Assembly: GCA_964555935.1 (NCBI GenBank)
Contig: CAZKUN010000008.1
Location: 19,839 to 83,838, forward strand
Direction: 5' to 3'
Length of the DNA stretch: 64,000 nt
DNA from: CAZKUN01 sp964555935
GTDB taxonomy: Bacteria; Armatimonadota; Zipacnadia; Zipacnadales; VGFC01
The notes under the pieces are model-generated. The model was not told where the DNA came from. It ran no database searches and worked only from the letters and a program-made list of their open reading frames with translations. Below are positions 1-9,500 of the stretch, one piece after another; within the stretch, counting starts at the first letter, position 1, and the number at the start of each line of letters is the position of its first letter. The position numbers were made by a program, and so were the translations under genes.

Positions 1-191
1 TGTCCCGTCAGCGTGTGGAGCAACTCGCCCGTTGCACCGTCCCACAGCCGGGCATGACGCCCCTCGTGGCCGGTCAGCTTCACGCCGCCGTCAGGGGAGT
101 AAGCCAGCAGACGCACGCCGCCTTGCGTGCCGGCGAGTGGAGTCAAGAGCAGGGCCAGCCCTACACACCACGTGACGCGCGTCATGATCAT
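1..191 (-). CDS. WD40-repeat protein, N-terminal fragment (cut by window edge)
   Basis: Reading the minus strand from an ATG at 191 gives an N-terminus MIMTRVTWCVGLALLLTPLAG, a Sec-type signal peptide, followed by a classic WD40 blade: LAYSPDGG, then a GHEG turn, then LWDGATGELLHTLTG. The start is supported by AAGGGA six bases upstream. About 63 codons are visible and the rest lies beyond position 1. WD40 blades form beta-propellers used as protein-binding scaffolds; with a signal peptide the protein should act in the periplasm or outside. It is divergent from the toroid gene at 340 and shares its 148-bp upstream region. The partner is unknown. The family call is firm; the length and any catalytic domain cannot be seen. 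Confidence 0.75.
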   Translation of the reverse strand, partial: MIMTRVTWCVGLALLLTPLAGTQGGVRLLAYSPDGGVKLTGHEGRHARLWDGATGELLHTLTG

Positions 192-339
192 ATCAGTTCC
201 CTTGCCGGGCATGCTTTGCGTATTGGCCGCGCCACGGTTGATTCCCTACCTCCTGACGTCGGCAGGCGTCGCCGCGTTCAGAAGCGAACCCTCCGTCAGC
301 CCAAGCATCCTGCAACTCGACAATCAGGGGGGCCTCCAT

Positions 340-1314
340 ATGACACGGAGCATCGAGGCTTACAGAGACGCGGCGAAGCGCGGCATTGAGTGGTTGGTGT
401 CGCAGCAGAACCCGGATGGTTCTCTCATCACCGACGACGTTCAGGCGGATGTCTACCACAAGGCTCCGTACGCGATGGGCATCACGGGCCATGCTGCCGA
501 GGCGGAGAGGCTCATGAGCTGGGTCAAGGCCAACGACCTCGGCCCGGACGGACGGCTGAAGCACTTCGACGCGGGGCTCGCCCTTTACAAGACGAACTGG
601 GCTTGCCAGAGCGCGCATCGACTGGCGCGGTTCGACATATCGGTGCCTGTCTTCGGCTACATTCTGCGCTGTCAGGCGCCGTGCGGCGGGTTCTACCAGG
701 TCGAGGAGGGCAACCCGTTCGTCGAAGCCGTCTGCACGTCATGGGCGGGGGTGACGGCCATCTACCACGGTCGCACCGATGTCGCGGAGCGCGCGGCGCT
801 CTGCCTGATCTCGATGATCGAGCAGCAACCGGATGTCGACCGCTTCTACTACACGATGACCCCCGATGGATGGCTGGCAACCGAGGAATCGCCGATTGAC
901 GGCGCGGCCCCACATGTCGACGCCACCCAGACTCAGCAGGCCTACTACTGCCCGGGAATCGCGAGCCTATTCCTGGCGCGGCTGCACCTCGCGACCGGCA
1001 ATCCCGTCTACCAGGTCGCCGCGATGCGGCTGTTTGAGATCAGCCTCGGATTCGCCGAGGATCGTTACTCCTACCCAACCGCGGGCAAGTCAGCCGTCGG
1101 CGCGGCGACGCTGTATCGGCTGACGGGCGACGAGAGGGCCCGCGACGCGGCGCGCGAGTTTGGGGACTTCCTCGTCGAGGCCCAAGACGACGAGGGCTGG
1201 TGGGCCAATCCCTACGATCAGGGCATGATCACCAGGCTGGACCACACGGCTGAGTTCATCGTGTTCATCAGCGAGATCGCGGCGCTGCTCCACGGAGCGG
1301 AGGGTCAGGCATGA
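340..1314 (+). CDS. Alpha/alpha-toroid (prenyltransferase/squalene-cyclase-like) protein
   Basis: A 324-residue protein with no signal peptide. I start it at 340 because of the upstream AGGGGGG tract and because the sequence before it does not look like protein. It opens with the repeat RGIEWLVSQQNPDGS, then shows further G-G/W-rich helical repeats (CQAPCGGFYQVEEG near residues 115-130, QDDEGWWANPYDQG near 285), the pattern of alpha/alpha-toroid proteins of the terpene cyclase/prenyltransferase superfamily. Many such proteins in glycan-degrading bacteria are of unknown function and may act on sugars rather than terpenes. The stop overlaps the next start (ATGA at 1311-1314), so it is translationally coupled to a zinc dehydrogenase and probably shares its pathway. 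I see no DxDD cyclase motif, so cyclase activity is not claimed. Confidence 0.65.
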   Translation: MTRSIEAYRDAAKRGIEWLVSQQNPDGSLITDDVQADVYHKAPYAMGITGHAAEAERLMSWVKANDLGPDGRLKHFDAGLALYKTNWACQSAHRLARFDISVPVFGYILRCQAPCGGFYQVEEGNPFVEAVCTSWAGVTAIYHGRTDVAERAALCLISMIEQQPDVDRFYYTMTPDGWLATEESPIDGAAPHVDATQTQQAYYCPGIASLFLARLHLATGNPVYQVAAMRLFEISLGFAEDRYSYPTAGKSAVGAATLYRLTGDERARDAAREFGDFLVEAQDDEGWWANPYDQGMITRLDHTAEFIVFISEIAALLHGAEGQA

Positions 1315-2321
1315 AGGGCATCGTCTTCACAGGCAATAGCGAGTGCGTGGTGCGCGAATTCCCCACTCCGGAGCCGGGGCATGGCGAGGTGTTGCTCCGC
1401 ATCATGGCGACGGGGATCTGCGGGTCGGATCTGTCTGAGTACCGCAGGGAATCGGCCATCGACCAGATCCGCGGGCACGAGCCGGCGGGCGTCGTTGAGG
1501 CCGTCGGCGAGGGAGTGAAACGGGTCAAGCCCGGCGATCGCGTCAGCGTCCATCACCACCAGGGGTGCGGCGTCTGCGACAGCTGCGCGCGAGGCGAGAC
1601 GGTCGCCTGCCCCGAGGACCGCGTCGTCGGCGTCTCGACGGGCGGCTCGTTTGCTGAATTCACTGTCGTCGATGAGCGGAACTGCATCCCCCTTGCAGAT
1701 TCCGCGAGCTTCATCGACGGCGCCTTCATGGCCTGTGTCGGCGGGACGGCGTGGGGCGCCTACACGCGGCTGGAAGTGAAGCCATGCGACAGCGTGGTGG
1801 TGTTCGGACTGGGGCCGGTGGGGCTCAGTTGCGTCCTGGTCGGCAAGGCTCTCGGCTTGAGGGTGATCGGCGTCGATGTCGCCGCCGAGCGCGTGGCTTT
1901 CGCTCAGGACGCCTGCGGCAGCGACGCCGGCGTAGATGCAAGCGAGGCCGACTGCGTCGCCGCGGTCCATGAGTTCACGGGCCGAGGCGCTGACAACGTG
2001 ATCGAGACATCAGGAGCAGCGTCCGCTCGCCGAAACATCATCCCCAGCCTCCGTCGTGGCGGCAAGGCGGCGATCGTCGGCGTCGGCAGCACTGAGGCGG
2101 TCATCAACCCCAGCGATATCCACGGCAAGGCTTGCACGATCATCGGCTCGGTGGTATTCCCGCTGGGGTGGATGTGGGATCTCTCGAGGTTCATCGGCTT
2201 GAGCGGCATGAGCTTCGAGCCTGCCGTGACTCATCGCCTGTCATTGGACCAGGCCGGGGAAGCGCTCAAGCTTGCGGACGATGCCAAATGCGGGAAAGTC
2301 GTCTTCCTGCCGCACGGGTAA
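1311..2321 (+). CDS. Zinc-dependent medium-chain alcohol/polyol dehydrogenase
   Basis: A 336-residue MDR-family cytoplasmic dehydrogenase. Visible signatures are the catalytic-zinc Cys in GICGSD (about residue 39), the GHEPAG motif near 60, the structural-zinc cysteine set CGVCDSCARGETVAC near residues 86-100, and the nucleotide-binding GLGPVG near 172. The length matches L-threonine 3-dehydrogenase/sorbitol dehydrogenase relatives, which oxidise a secondary alcohol with NAD(P)+. The start overlaps the preceding toroid gene by four bases, implying co-expression. Substrate cannot be read from sequence; a sugar alcohol or sugar derivative fits the surrounding glycan-degradation genes. The end is followed directly by a long inverted repeat. 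Confidence 0.85.
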   Translation: MKGIVFTGNSECVVREFPTPEPGHGEVLLRIMATGICGSDLSEYRRESAIDQIRGHEPAGVVEAVGEGVKRVKPGDRVSVHHHQGCGVCDSCARGETVACPEDRVVGVSTGGSFAEFTVVDERNCIPLADSASFIDGAFMACVGGTAWGAYTRLEVKPCDSVVVFGLGPVGLSCVLVGKALGLRVIGVDVAAERVAFAQDACGSDAGVDASEADCVAAVHEFTGRGADNVIETSGAASARRNIIPSLRRGGKAAIVGVGSTEAVINPSDIHGKACTIIGSVVFPLGWMWDLSRFIGLSGMSFEPAVTHRLSLDQAGEALKLADDAKCGKVVFLPHG

Positions 2322-2329
2322 GATCCGAG

Positions 2330-2409
2330 AAATAGGGACAGCAACCCATTTTCACTTTTCAGACTGCGCCAGTGGAACTTTCAGTGAAAATGGGTTGCTG
2401 TCCCTATTT
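2330..2409. repeat. Long inverted repeat, 27-bp perfect arms, 26-nt loop
   Basis: Arm one is 2330-2356 and arm two 2383-2409; the arms (beginning AAATAGGGACAGCAACCC and its complement) match base for base. The element lies between two convergent genes and is followed by a short T run, so its transcript could fold as a terminator for both. The motif AAATAGGGACAGCA resembles palindromes associated with REP-associated tyrosine (Y1/RAYT) transposases in other bacteria; that link is from memory and no such transposase lies in this window. Confidence 0.8.
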
Positions 2410-2422
2410 TTCTACTCGGACA

Positions 2423-3238
2423 TCAATACCAGATCAGCACGGGCACTTTCGCGTTCCACACTACCTCACGCGCCAGCTCCGGCCATAGCAACTCGCCCCA
2501 GAAGCCTCGACGCGTTCCGCCGACCACGATGAGGTCGGCCTCTTCCTGCTCAGCGACCCGCAGGACTTCCTCGGCCGGACCGCCCGTGAGGGCGCAGTCG
2601 TCGCAGGCGAACGAGGCCTCATCGAACGGAATGTCGTGAGCCTTCAGGTATCCCGCTCCCGCGCCGGTCAGGACATTTCGCCCCAGCGGCGAGATGGCGT
2701 TCAGCAGGCTGATCGAAACGCCCTTGGCCGATAGCGGCCCGGCGAGATACATGGCGTGCCCCGACTCGGGGTGTTCGGTGAAGACGAACAGCGCCTTCTT
2801 GACCGGACGGACCGTCTTCGGGACGATGATCAGCGGCTTGTTCGCCCGCTGCTTCAGGTCACTCACTTCGGAGCCAATCGCGCTCCCGCCCGTGGGCTCG
2901 GCGCGGAAGGACTTCCCAACGACGCCGAAATCCGCCTTGGCGATCTCGCGGACGCACTCATCGACAGGCGGGCCGCCTAGCCAGACGCTGTCATGGGGCG
3001 TCTCGGGGCCCTTGTCGAGCTGGCTGAACTCCTCGTCGGCGGATTCCCCGCGCCGCTCCAGCAGCCCCTCCTCATCATCTTCGGCGATCACGGCCTCAGT
3101 GTTCGTGGCCGTGTGGAGTCGCTGGCCAAGCGTCGCCAACCGCACGCGGCCGTCGACCAGATCGGCGAATTGCTCCGAGAACTCCAGGACGGCTTCGCGG
3201 TACGGCGAGTCTGTGACCACCGACAGGATGACATGCAT
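2423..3238 (-). CDS. Universal stress protein (two-domain UspA family)
   Basis: A 271-residue cytoplasmic protein. The start at 3238 (MHVILSVVTDSPYREAV) is chosen because AGGAGGAGG lies eight bases upstream; an upstream in-frame extension lacks a ribosome site. The C-terminus, VVGGTRRGFWGELLWPEL followed by AREVVWNAKVPVLIWY, matches the end of a Usp fold including the glycine-rich nucleotide-binding loop, and the length fits two Usp units (residues 1-135 and 136-271). Usp proteins bind ATP or other ligands and aid survival under stress; the partner is unknown. It is convergent with the dehydrogenase at 1311 and divergent from the heparinase-like gene at 3326. Confidence 0.75.
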   Translation of the reverse strand: MHVILSVVTDSPYREAVLEFSEQFADLVDGRVRLATLGQRLHTATNTEAVIAEDDEEGLLERRGESADEEFSQLDKGPETPHDSVWLGGPPVDECVREIAKADFGVVGKSFRAEPTGGSAIGSEVSDLKQRANKPLIIVPKTVRPVKKALFVFTEHPESGHAMYLAGPLSAKGVSISLLNAISPLGRNVLTGAGAGYLKAHDIPFDEASFACDDCALTGGPAEEVLRVAEQEEADLIVVGGTRRGFWGELLWPELAREVVWNAKVPVLIWY

Positions 3239-3325
3239 AACTTGCCTCCTCCTAATGCACTCCAGGGCTACGGCTCGGCCACGGCGAATGACTCGCAACC
3301 TGCATGCCGCTCCGGAGCTAACGCA

Positions 3326-6300
3326 ATGTGCTGGATACTACTTCTGCTCGCCGCATCTTCGGCGCACGCCCAACCACTTCACCTATTCGACTTCGAAGCC
3401 GATGATGCCTCGCTGGGCTGGTCTTACAAGAGCAACACCACGATTGAGCCTGCTATCCCCCAGCCCCACGATGGCCGGCGGGCCCTGCGATTCAGCATCG
3501 ATCCGGTCGAGTTTTCATACGGGTGGATCCACCGCGATCTGCCCGATGTGGACCTCTCCGAACTCGCGGGCATCCACGGGTTCTTCCGCGGGCCGGCGGG
3601 TGTGCAAGGGACGCTCCTGTTCCACCTGTGCTTGCCCACTCCGGGCGAAGACATGAGCTACTTCCAGGGGGACTTGGGTGACCTCGCCGACAGCCGCGGC
3701 GAGTGGGTGGAGTTCTACGTGGGCTTGGGCGACCTGCGACACGAGCGCGGGCCTTTGCGGAGCGTTCGCGAGCGTCCGCTGGGTCCGCCCGACCTCATGC
3801 AGTTCATGGCGAGTCTCGGCACTCGCGACGTGACCGCCGTTGACATCGACACCATCCGCTTCGTCCGCGCTGACGAGGCTGAGCCGATCGCCAAGCGCGC
3901 CCGCGAGGCCGCGCGGCGCCGTCAACTCCGTCCAGGCCACGAGAGCACAGGGGCTCCACACCCTAGATTGCTCCTGACGCCAGATCGCCTCGCCTACTAC
4001 CAGGCCAAAGCCACGGCTGGAGGCGAGGTGCAGGCCGGTTACGACCGTCTCCTGGCGCTGGCCGACGCGCTACTGACTAGCTACGATGCCGACGATCCGC
4101 TGGGAGAGGTCTACGAGTTCGTCGAGACGACCGATCTCGAAGGCACTCCGTGGCGCGCGGCCTTTGAGGGCCATCTCGTCGTCTGTTCGTATCCACTTGA
4201 GACGCTGGCGGCGGCGTATGTGCTGACCGGCGACGAGCGTTACGGAGCCCACGCCACGACCGCCCTCGTCAACGCCGCCGGCAGGCTCACGACCGACGAG
4301 CCCTTCCTCAGCCAGGGGTTCTACTACACGCGCACCCAGTACGTCCGCGCGCTGGCCTTCGCCTACGACTGGCTCCATGATCGTCTCTCGCCGGAGCAGC
4401 GCAAGACCGTCCAGACCACGCTCATGGGCTTCGTGCTCGACATCCACGAACGCAGCCAGAGCGACGGATGGGGCCGCCGGCCGCTCCACCGCGTCTGGAA
4501 TTGGGACCCAGGCCTGATGGCGGCGTGCGGTCTCGGGATGCTCGCGCTGGAGGGCGAGACGCGTCTCGCCGAGCAAGCGATCATCTTCGACTGTCGCCGC
4601 CACCTGCGCGACTACCTCACGCTCGGCATCGACGCGGATGGTTGCTGCCACGAGGGCCCGAGTTACATCGGCTACGGCATCGGCGCCGGTCCCGAGTTCG
4701 CCGAGGCGCTGCGCCAACAGGGCCGGGGCGATCTCTTCACCGAGACCAACTACCACCTCATCCCGCCATGGCTGGTGGCCGAGACGCTGCCGGATGGGAA
4801 GCGCTGGAACAACCTCTCCGACTGCGGCCACGGGCAGACGCCCTCCTCGGTCTACATGTATGCCTGCGCGCGTTTCGCGGAGTTGGCGAAGGCGGATTCG
4901 ATCCGCGATGGCGAGCGGCTCGTCTTCCCTAACATGCAGGCTCCGCTCGGGTTCCTGCAGCAGTTCGTCGAGGCGCCCGGGGAGCGCAAGTTGAGCTACG
5001 GTGCTCTGGCGGGGCTGATGGAGTGGGAGTGGCGGACCGGGCCCGGCCGCGTCGATCCATCCGAATACGACGCCCGCAAGGCGCTGGCGCACGTGCTACT
5101 CTACGACCCCATTGACGCCGCCATCAGTCCCGAGGAAGTGCTGCCCAACTCGATGCACTTCCGCGGGCGCGGGCTCGTGGTCTCGCGCACGGGCTTTGGG
5201 CCGGAAGACGTGCATCTCGCCATCGAGGCCGGGCCTCACGCCGCCGGTCACGATCAGTGCGACAAGGGCACCTTCACCTTCCGCGCCTACGGCGGCGATC
5301 TCGTCATCGACAGCGGCTACGGCAACGATGGCGAGTTGCTCAAGAGCGCCAGCAGCCACGCTCACAACGTCGTGCTGATAGACGGCCAGGGCATGCCCAT
5401 GCGCTACCACAATCAGAGCGGCGGCAAGATCACCGGCTATGCGAGCGACGAACTCGCCGACTGGATCCGCGTCGACGCGCGCGAGGCCTGGGGCGTCCGC
5501 TACGATGCCGACTGGAAACCCTCGCCGACCGACCCCGTGCTGCGCGCCGAGCGCCAGTTCATCTTCGTGCGGCCCTCCGGGAACGTGCCGCCGTATCTCG
5601 TGGTCTACGACAACATCCAGAAGGACGCTCAACCGCGAGACTACACGTGGCAGTGGCACATCCCCGCGTCGATGCGCTTCGCTCTCGGTGACGAATGCTG
5701 GACGACCGAGCCCCGGCCACGCGAGGTCGCCGCGCTCATGAGCGATCCCGAGGTGCCTGGCGCATCAGCGACCTTCGCCTTCGACGTGCCCGAAGCGGGG
5801 CGCTACCATCTCTACGGTCTCGTCCGCGCGGGCGGGCCCGCGGTGGCGAAGTCCGATAGCTTCTTCGTGACAGTGGACGATGGCGACAAGATGACATGGG
5901 ACATCAGGAGCGGGCCGAGTCTCGCGTGGGACCCCGTCCTCGCCCGTGGCGAGACAGGGCCGCGCGCTTTCGATCTGGCGGCTGGCCCCCACGCGATAAC
6001 GCTCGAGCATCGCGAGCCGCAAGCCGAGTGGTGTCGATGGCTCCTGCTGCCCGAGGGCGCGGACGCGCCGCTCGATCCCGAGGGTGCGCCCGACGAAGCG
6101 ATTGCCGTCGAAGTCGAGGACGCCCAGATGGGCAATCCCGCTTTCGCCATCCTTGAGCCCGGCCAGATCGACGGACCGAAGGCCACGCTCGATGTCTTCT
6201 TGGCAAGTCCCGAGGGCGGCGAGACCGAGACGATGTGGTTCGAGACCTCCCGCGAGGGCGCGCATCCAAAGCTGCAATATACGGTTCGCGCCGAGGCGCC

Positions 6301-6487
6301 CCACTTCGTCGCCGTGTTGGTGCCTCGAACGACGGGCGTCCCAAGGCCCAAGGTCCGCAGTCTGGCCGAGGGCCACGGCGTCGAGGTGGTGTGGGGCGAC
6401 GCGCGGGACACCATCGAGTTCGACGCTGGGGCGAAGTTCGCCAGAGATGCGGGGAACGCGAGCAGCAATCTTAAGTTCGGCATGTAA
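3326..6487 (+). CDS. Secreted heparinase II/III-like polysaccharide lyase
   Basis: A 1053-residue exported enzyme. I place the start at 3326 because MCWILLLLAASSAHAQ is a compact signal peptide and CGGAG precedes it; longer readings overlap the stress-protein gene. After the signal comes a carbohydrate-binding-like beta-sandwich (FDFEADDASLGW, about residues 20-170), then an alpha/alpha-toroid with many Tyr/Trp/His residues (about 200-560), then the heparinase II/III C-terminal beta-sheet domain with HDQCDKGTFTFRAYGGD (about 640) and SSHAHNVVLIDG (about 675). The tail (about 800-1053) holds another carbohydrate-binding-like region. The family cleaves uronic-acid-containing polysaccharides by beta-elimination. 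It heads a same-strand run of large secreted proteins. Exact substrate is not predictable. Confidence 0.8.
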   Translation: MCWILLLLAASSAHAQPLHLFDFEADDASLGWSYKSNTTIEPAIPQPHDGRRALRFSIDPVEFSYGWIHRDLPDVDLSELAGIHGFFRGPAGVQGTLLFHLCLPTPGEDMSYFQGDLGDLADSRGEWVEFYVGLGDLRHERGPLRSVRERPLGPPDLMQFMASLGTRDVTAVDIDTIRFVRADEAEPIAKRAREAARRRQLRPGHESTGAPHPRLLLTPDRLAYYQAKATAGGEVQAGYDRLLALADALLTSYDADDPLGEVYEFVETTDLEGTPWRAAFEGHLVVCSYPLETLAAAYVLTGDERYGAHATTALVNAAGRLTTDEPFLSQGFYYTRTQYVRALAFAYDWLHDRLSPEQRKTVQTTLMGFVLDIHERSQSDGWGRRPLHRVWNWDPGLMAACGLGMLALEGETRLAEQAIIFDCRRHLRDYLTLGIDADGCCHEGPSYIGYGIGAGPEFAEALRQQGRGDLFTETNYHLIPPWLVAETLPDGKRWNNLSDCGHGQTPSSVYMYACARFAELAKADSIRDGERLVFPNMQAPLGFLQQFVEAPGERKLSYGALAGLMEWEWRTGPGRVDPSEYDARKALAHVLLYDPIDAAISPEEVLPNSMHFRGRGLVVSRTGFGPEDVHLAIEAGPHAAGHDQCDKGTFTFRAYGGDLVIDSGYGNDGELLKSASSHAHNVVLIDGQGMPMRYHNQSGGKITGYASDELADWIRVDAREAWGVRYDADWKPSPTDPVLRAERQFIFVRPSGNVPPYLVVYDNIQKDAQPRDYTWQWHIPASMRFALGDECWTTEPRPREVAALMSDPEVPGASATFAFDVPEAGRYHLYGLVRAGGPAVAKSDSFFVTVDDGDKMTWDIRSGPSLAWDPVLARGETGPRAFDLAAGPHAITLEHREPQAEWCRWLLLPEGADAPLDPEGAPDEAIAVEVEDAQMGNPAFAILEPGQIDGPKATLDVFLASPEGGETETMWFETSREGAHPKLQYTVRAEAPHFVAVLVPRTTGVPRPKVRSLAEGHGVEVVWGDARDTIEFDAGAKFARDAGNASSNLKFGM

Positions 6488-6517
6488 CGAGGACACCGAG
6501 GCCGGGAGGCGCGAGGC

Positions 6518-9500
6518 ATGAGAATCAGCAGTGCCTGGATGGTGATCGCGATCGGCGTGTTGTGTGTCCCGGCGAGAGCCGAGACAGTGCGGGTCACGTT
6601 CGGCCACGCCGACAACATTGGGCGGGAGTATGCGGGCAGCGTCAGCGTCGTCGGCGGCGACATCGTGGATGTCGAGGGATGGCTGCTCGAGCCAGGCGAG
6701 ACCGCGAGTGAAGCCGGCTTCCGGCTCCGGTCGCCCGCCCCCGACCCCGCGGCCCATCGCACCAGCAAGCCCGGCGCGAGGAACGCGACTTTCTTCTGGG
6801 CCAAGGACCTCTCCGGCAAGTACCAGGGATACGGCGTCCCGCGCCGCATCGACTTCCCCGTGGCCGAGCAAGACGACTTTCAGACCGTCCGCCTAACCCC
6901 CGATTGGGGCGAGGACGAGCAGGTCATCAAGCTCCGCTTCGACCCGCCGCAGTACGCCGAGTGGGAGATCGATTCGCTGCGCGTCATCGGCCCCGACGGG
7001 GATCCCGTCCAGACGTATGAGTTCGAGACGGACAGTGAAGGATGGACCGCGTCGCCGCACGTGACCGAGTTCGAGGCCCGCGACGGCGCTCTCGTCGGCA
7101 TCAGTTCGGGCGAGCATCCCACGCTCCAGATCATCGACACCTTCCCAGTCACGGCCGAGACGCGTGTCGAACTGCGAATCCGCTGGACCGGCCTCAACGA
7201 AGTCCCCGTCAATGGCCCGGCGCTGCATCGAGGCTTCCTGATGCGCGTCGCGGGAGATCAATGGCGAGCTGAGGTGAAGACGGACCGGGGCGACTTCGCC
7301 TTCAGCGCCGCGGACCTCAACGCGGCGCAGCCGTTGGAGCGGCTCGACGGCGCGGCCCGCGTTGAGATCATCCCCGACGCCCAGCGACTGGGCGACGACG
7401 TCTCCGAGGACGACTACCCCGGCCTGGCAGTCACGTCCGATGGCACCGCATGGTGCGCGTGGGTGGCGCACGTCGCTGACGAGGGCGACCGGGTGATGGC
7501 GGCGAGTTCAACCGCCAATGGCTGGAGCGATCCCTTCACCTTGACAGTTTGCGGTGACATCCACCGCGCTCGCGTCGCCGTCGATGGAGACGGTCGCGTC
7601 TGGGTCGTCTGGAGCGAGCAGTCAAGCGGACGCTGGAACCTGCGGGGCAGGGCGCTGGACGGATCGGAGTGGGGCGAGCCCCAGTGGCTGTCTCGGGGCC
7701 GTGGTCCCGACATCATGCACGAGGCGACGAGTGGCCCGGATGGCAGCGTCTGGCTGACGTGGCAGTCCGGCGGCGGCGGCAACTTCGACATCTACGTGAG
7801 GCGTTTGATGGGCCGGCGCTGGGGCAAGACAATCCGCGTCACCAGTCATCCCGCGAGCGACTGGGAGCCCAGCATCGCGGTCGACTCCCAAGGCATCGCG
7901 CACATCGTATGGGACAGCTACCGCGCGGGCAATTATGATGTCTACCACGCGACGTGCGATGGACGAGCGGCGACCGAGCCTGAGATCATCGCCGGATCGC
8001 CCCGCTTCGAGGCGCACGCGACTGTCGCATGTGACGGGCAAGACCGCGTCTGGATCGCATGGGACGAGGGTGATGAGGGGTGGGGCAAGGACTGGGGCAT
8101 GACGATGGAAGACCCTCCCGGCGCGCCGATGCACGCGTGGCGGAAGATCGGCGTCGCCGCGCTCACCGACGAGGGCCTGCGGCATGGCGAGGGGCTGGAT
8201 AGCAGCACGTTCACGGAGCATCCGCTGCTGAGCGTGGATGCCTCCGGCCGCGTCTGGATGATGTATCGCACGTTGGTGGCGAAGGAGGAAGCGGCGAAGC
8301 CCGCCCTCGTTTTGGTCGGCGCGGCATGGGGCGTGAACGCGGCCATGCTCGGCGACGACGGGTGGCGGACGATCAAGTACTTCCCTCACAGCGAGGGCCG
8401 TGATGATGAATCGATCATGGCCGTCGCCCCCGGACCTGAGCAGATGTGGTTCGCGTGGTCAACCGATCAGCGCCCTCGCGGGACGTCGGCCTACAGGAAC
8501 ACCGACATATACTCTGGACCATTGCCTCTCCCGAACGCGGCGAGCCCGTGGTCAGAGGCATCCGGCGAGGCGCTGCCCGTGCCCACCCGCGCGGCGCAAT
8601 CCCGCGATCCGGAGGCCGCCGATGGCCCGCTTCTCCTCTGGGGCGACCTCCACCGCCACACGGAGATCTCCGCCGACGGACACAAGGATGGCACGCTCTT
8701 CGAGGCCTATCGCTACTGCATCGACGCGGCGGAGATGGACTTCCTCGGCGTGTCGGACCACAACGCGGGCTCGGGCGAGTACACCTGGTACCGGACGCAG
8801 CAGTCGTGCGACCTCTTCGCCGTTCCCGGAGCCTTCTCGCCCATCTACGGCTACGAGCGCAGCCTGCCATACCCCTTCGGCCATCGCAACGTGTTCCAAG
8901 CCACGCGAGGCGTGAGGGTCGTGCCCGGCTTCAAGGACGACAGCGGCAAGCTCGCGAAGAGCGACACGCGTCAGCTCTACCAGGCAATCAGACTCGATGG
9001 CAGCATCAGCATTCCTCACACCACCGCCACCGACCAGGGCACTGACTGGGCGGACGCCGATCCCGAAGTCGAGCCCATAATGGAGCTGTTCCAGGGCCTG
9101 CGCAACGAGAGTTACGAGTACCTCGGCGCGCCCGGCGCGATCGACCCCGAGGGCCGCCCCGCCAAGAGCTGGGGCTTCCAGCGGGCCGGATTCGCATGGG
9201 AGGCGTGGGCCAAGGGCATCAAGATCGGCGTCATCGGGGCAAGCGACCACATCTCGACCCACATCAGCTATGCGGGCGTCTACGCCAAATCGCGCTCTCG
9301 GGCTGACATTCTCGATGCCATTCGGCAGCGCCATACGTTCGCGGCGACCGATACGATCGTGCTGAATCTGAAGGCCACGACAACCCGCGCCCGCGGCAAG
9401 TGGATGATGGGCGACGAGTTCAAGGGCAAGGGCGCGCCCGAGTTGAATGTGAGCATCGCCGGCACCGACGAGATCGCGCAGGTCGACATCATCCGCGACA

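Noticed and set aside
2993..3325. Long N-terminal extension of the heparinase-like gene
   Set aside because: Overlaps the opposite-strand stress-protein gene; a signal peptide and ribosome site start at 3326.
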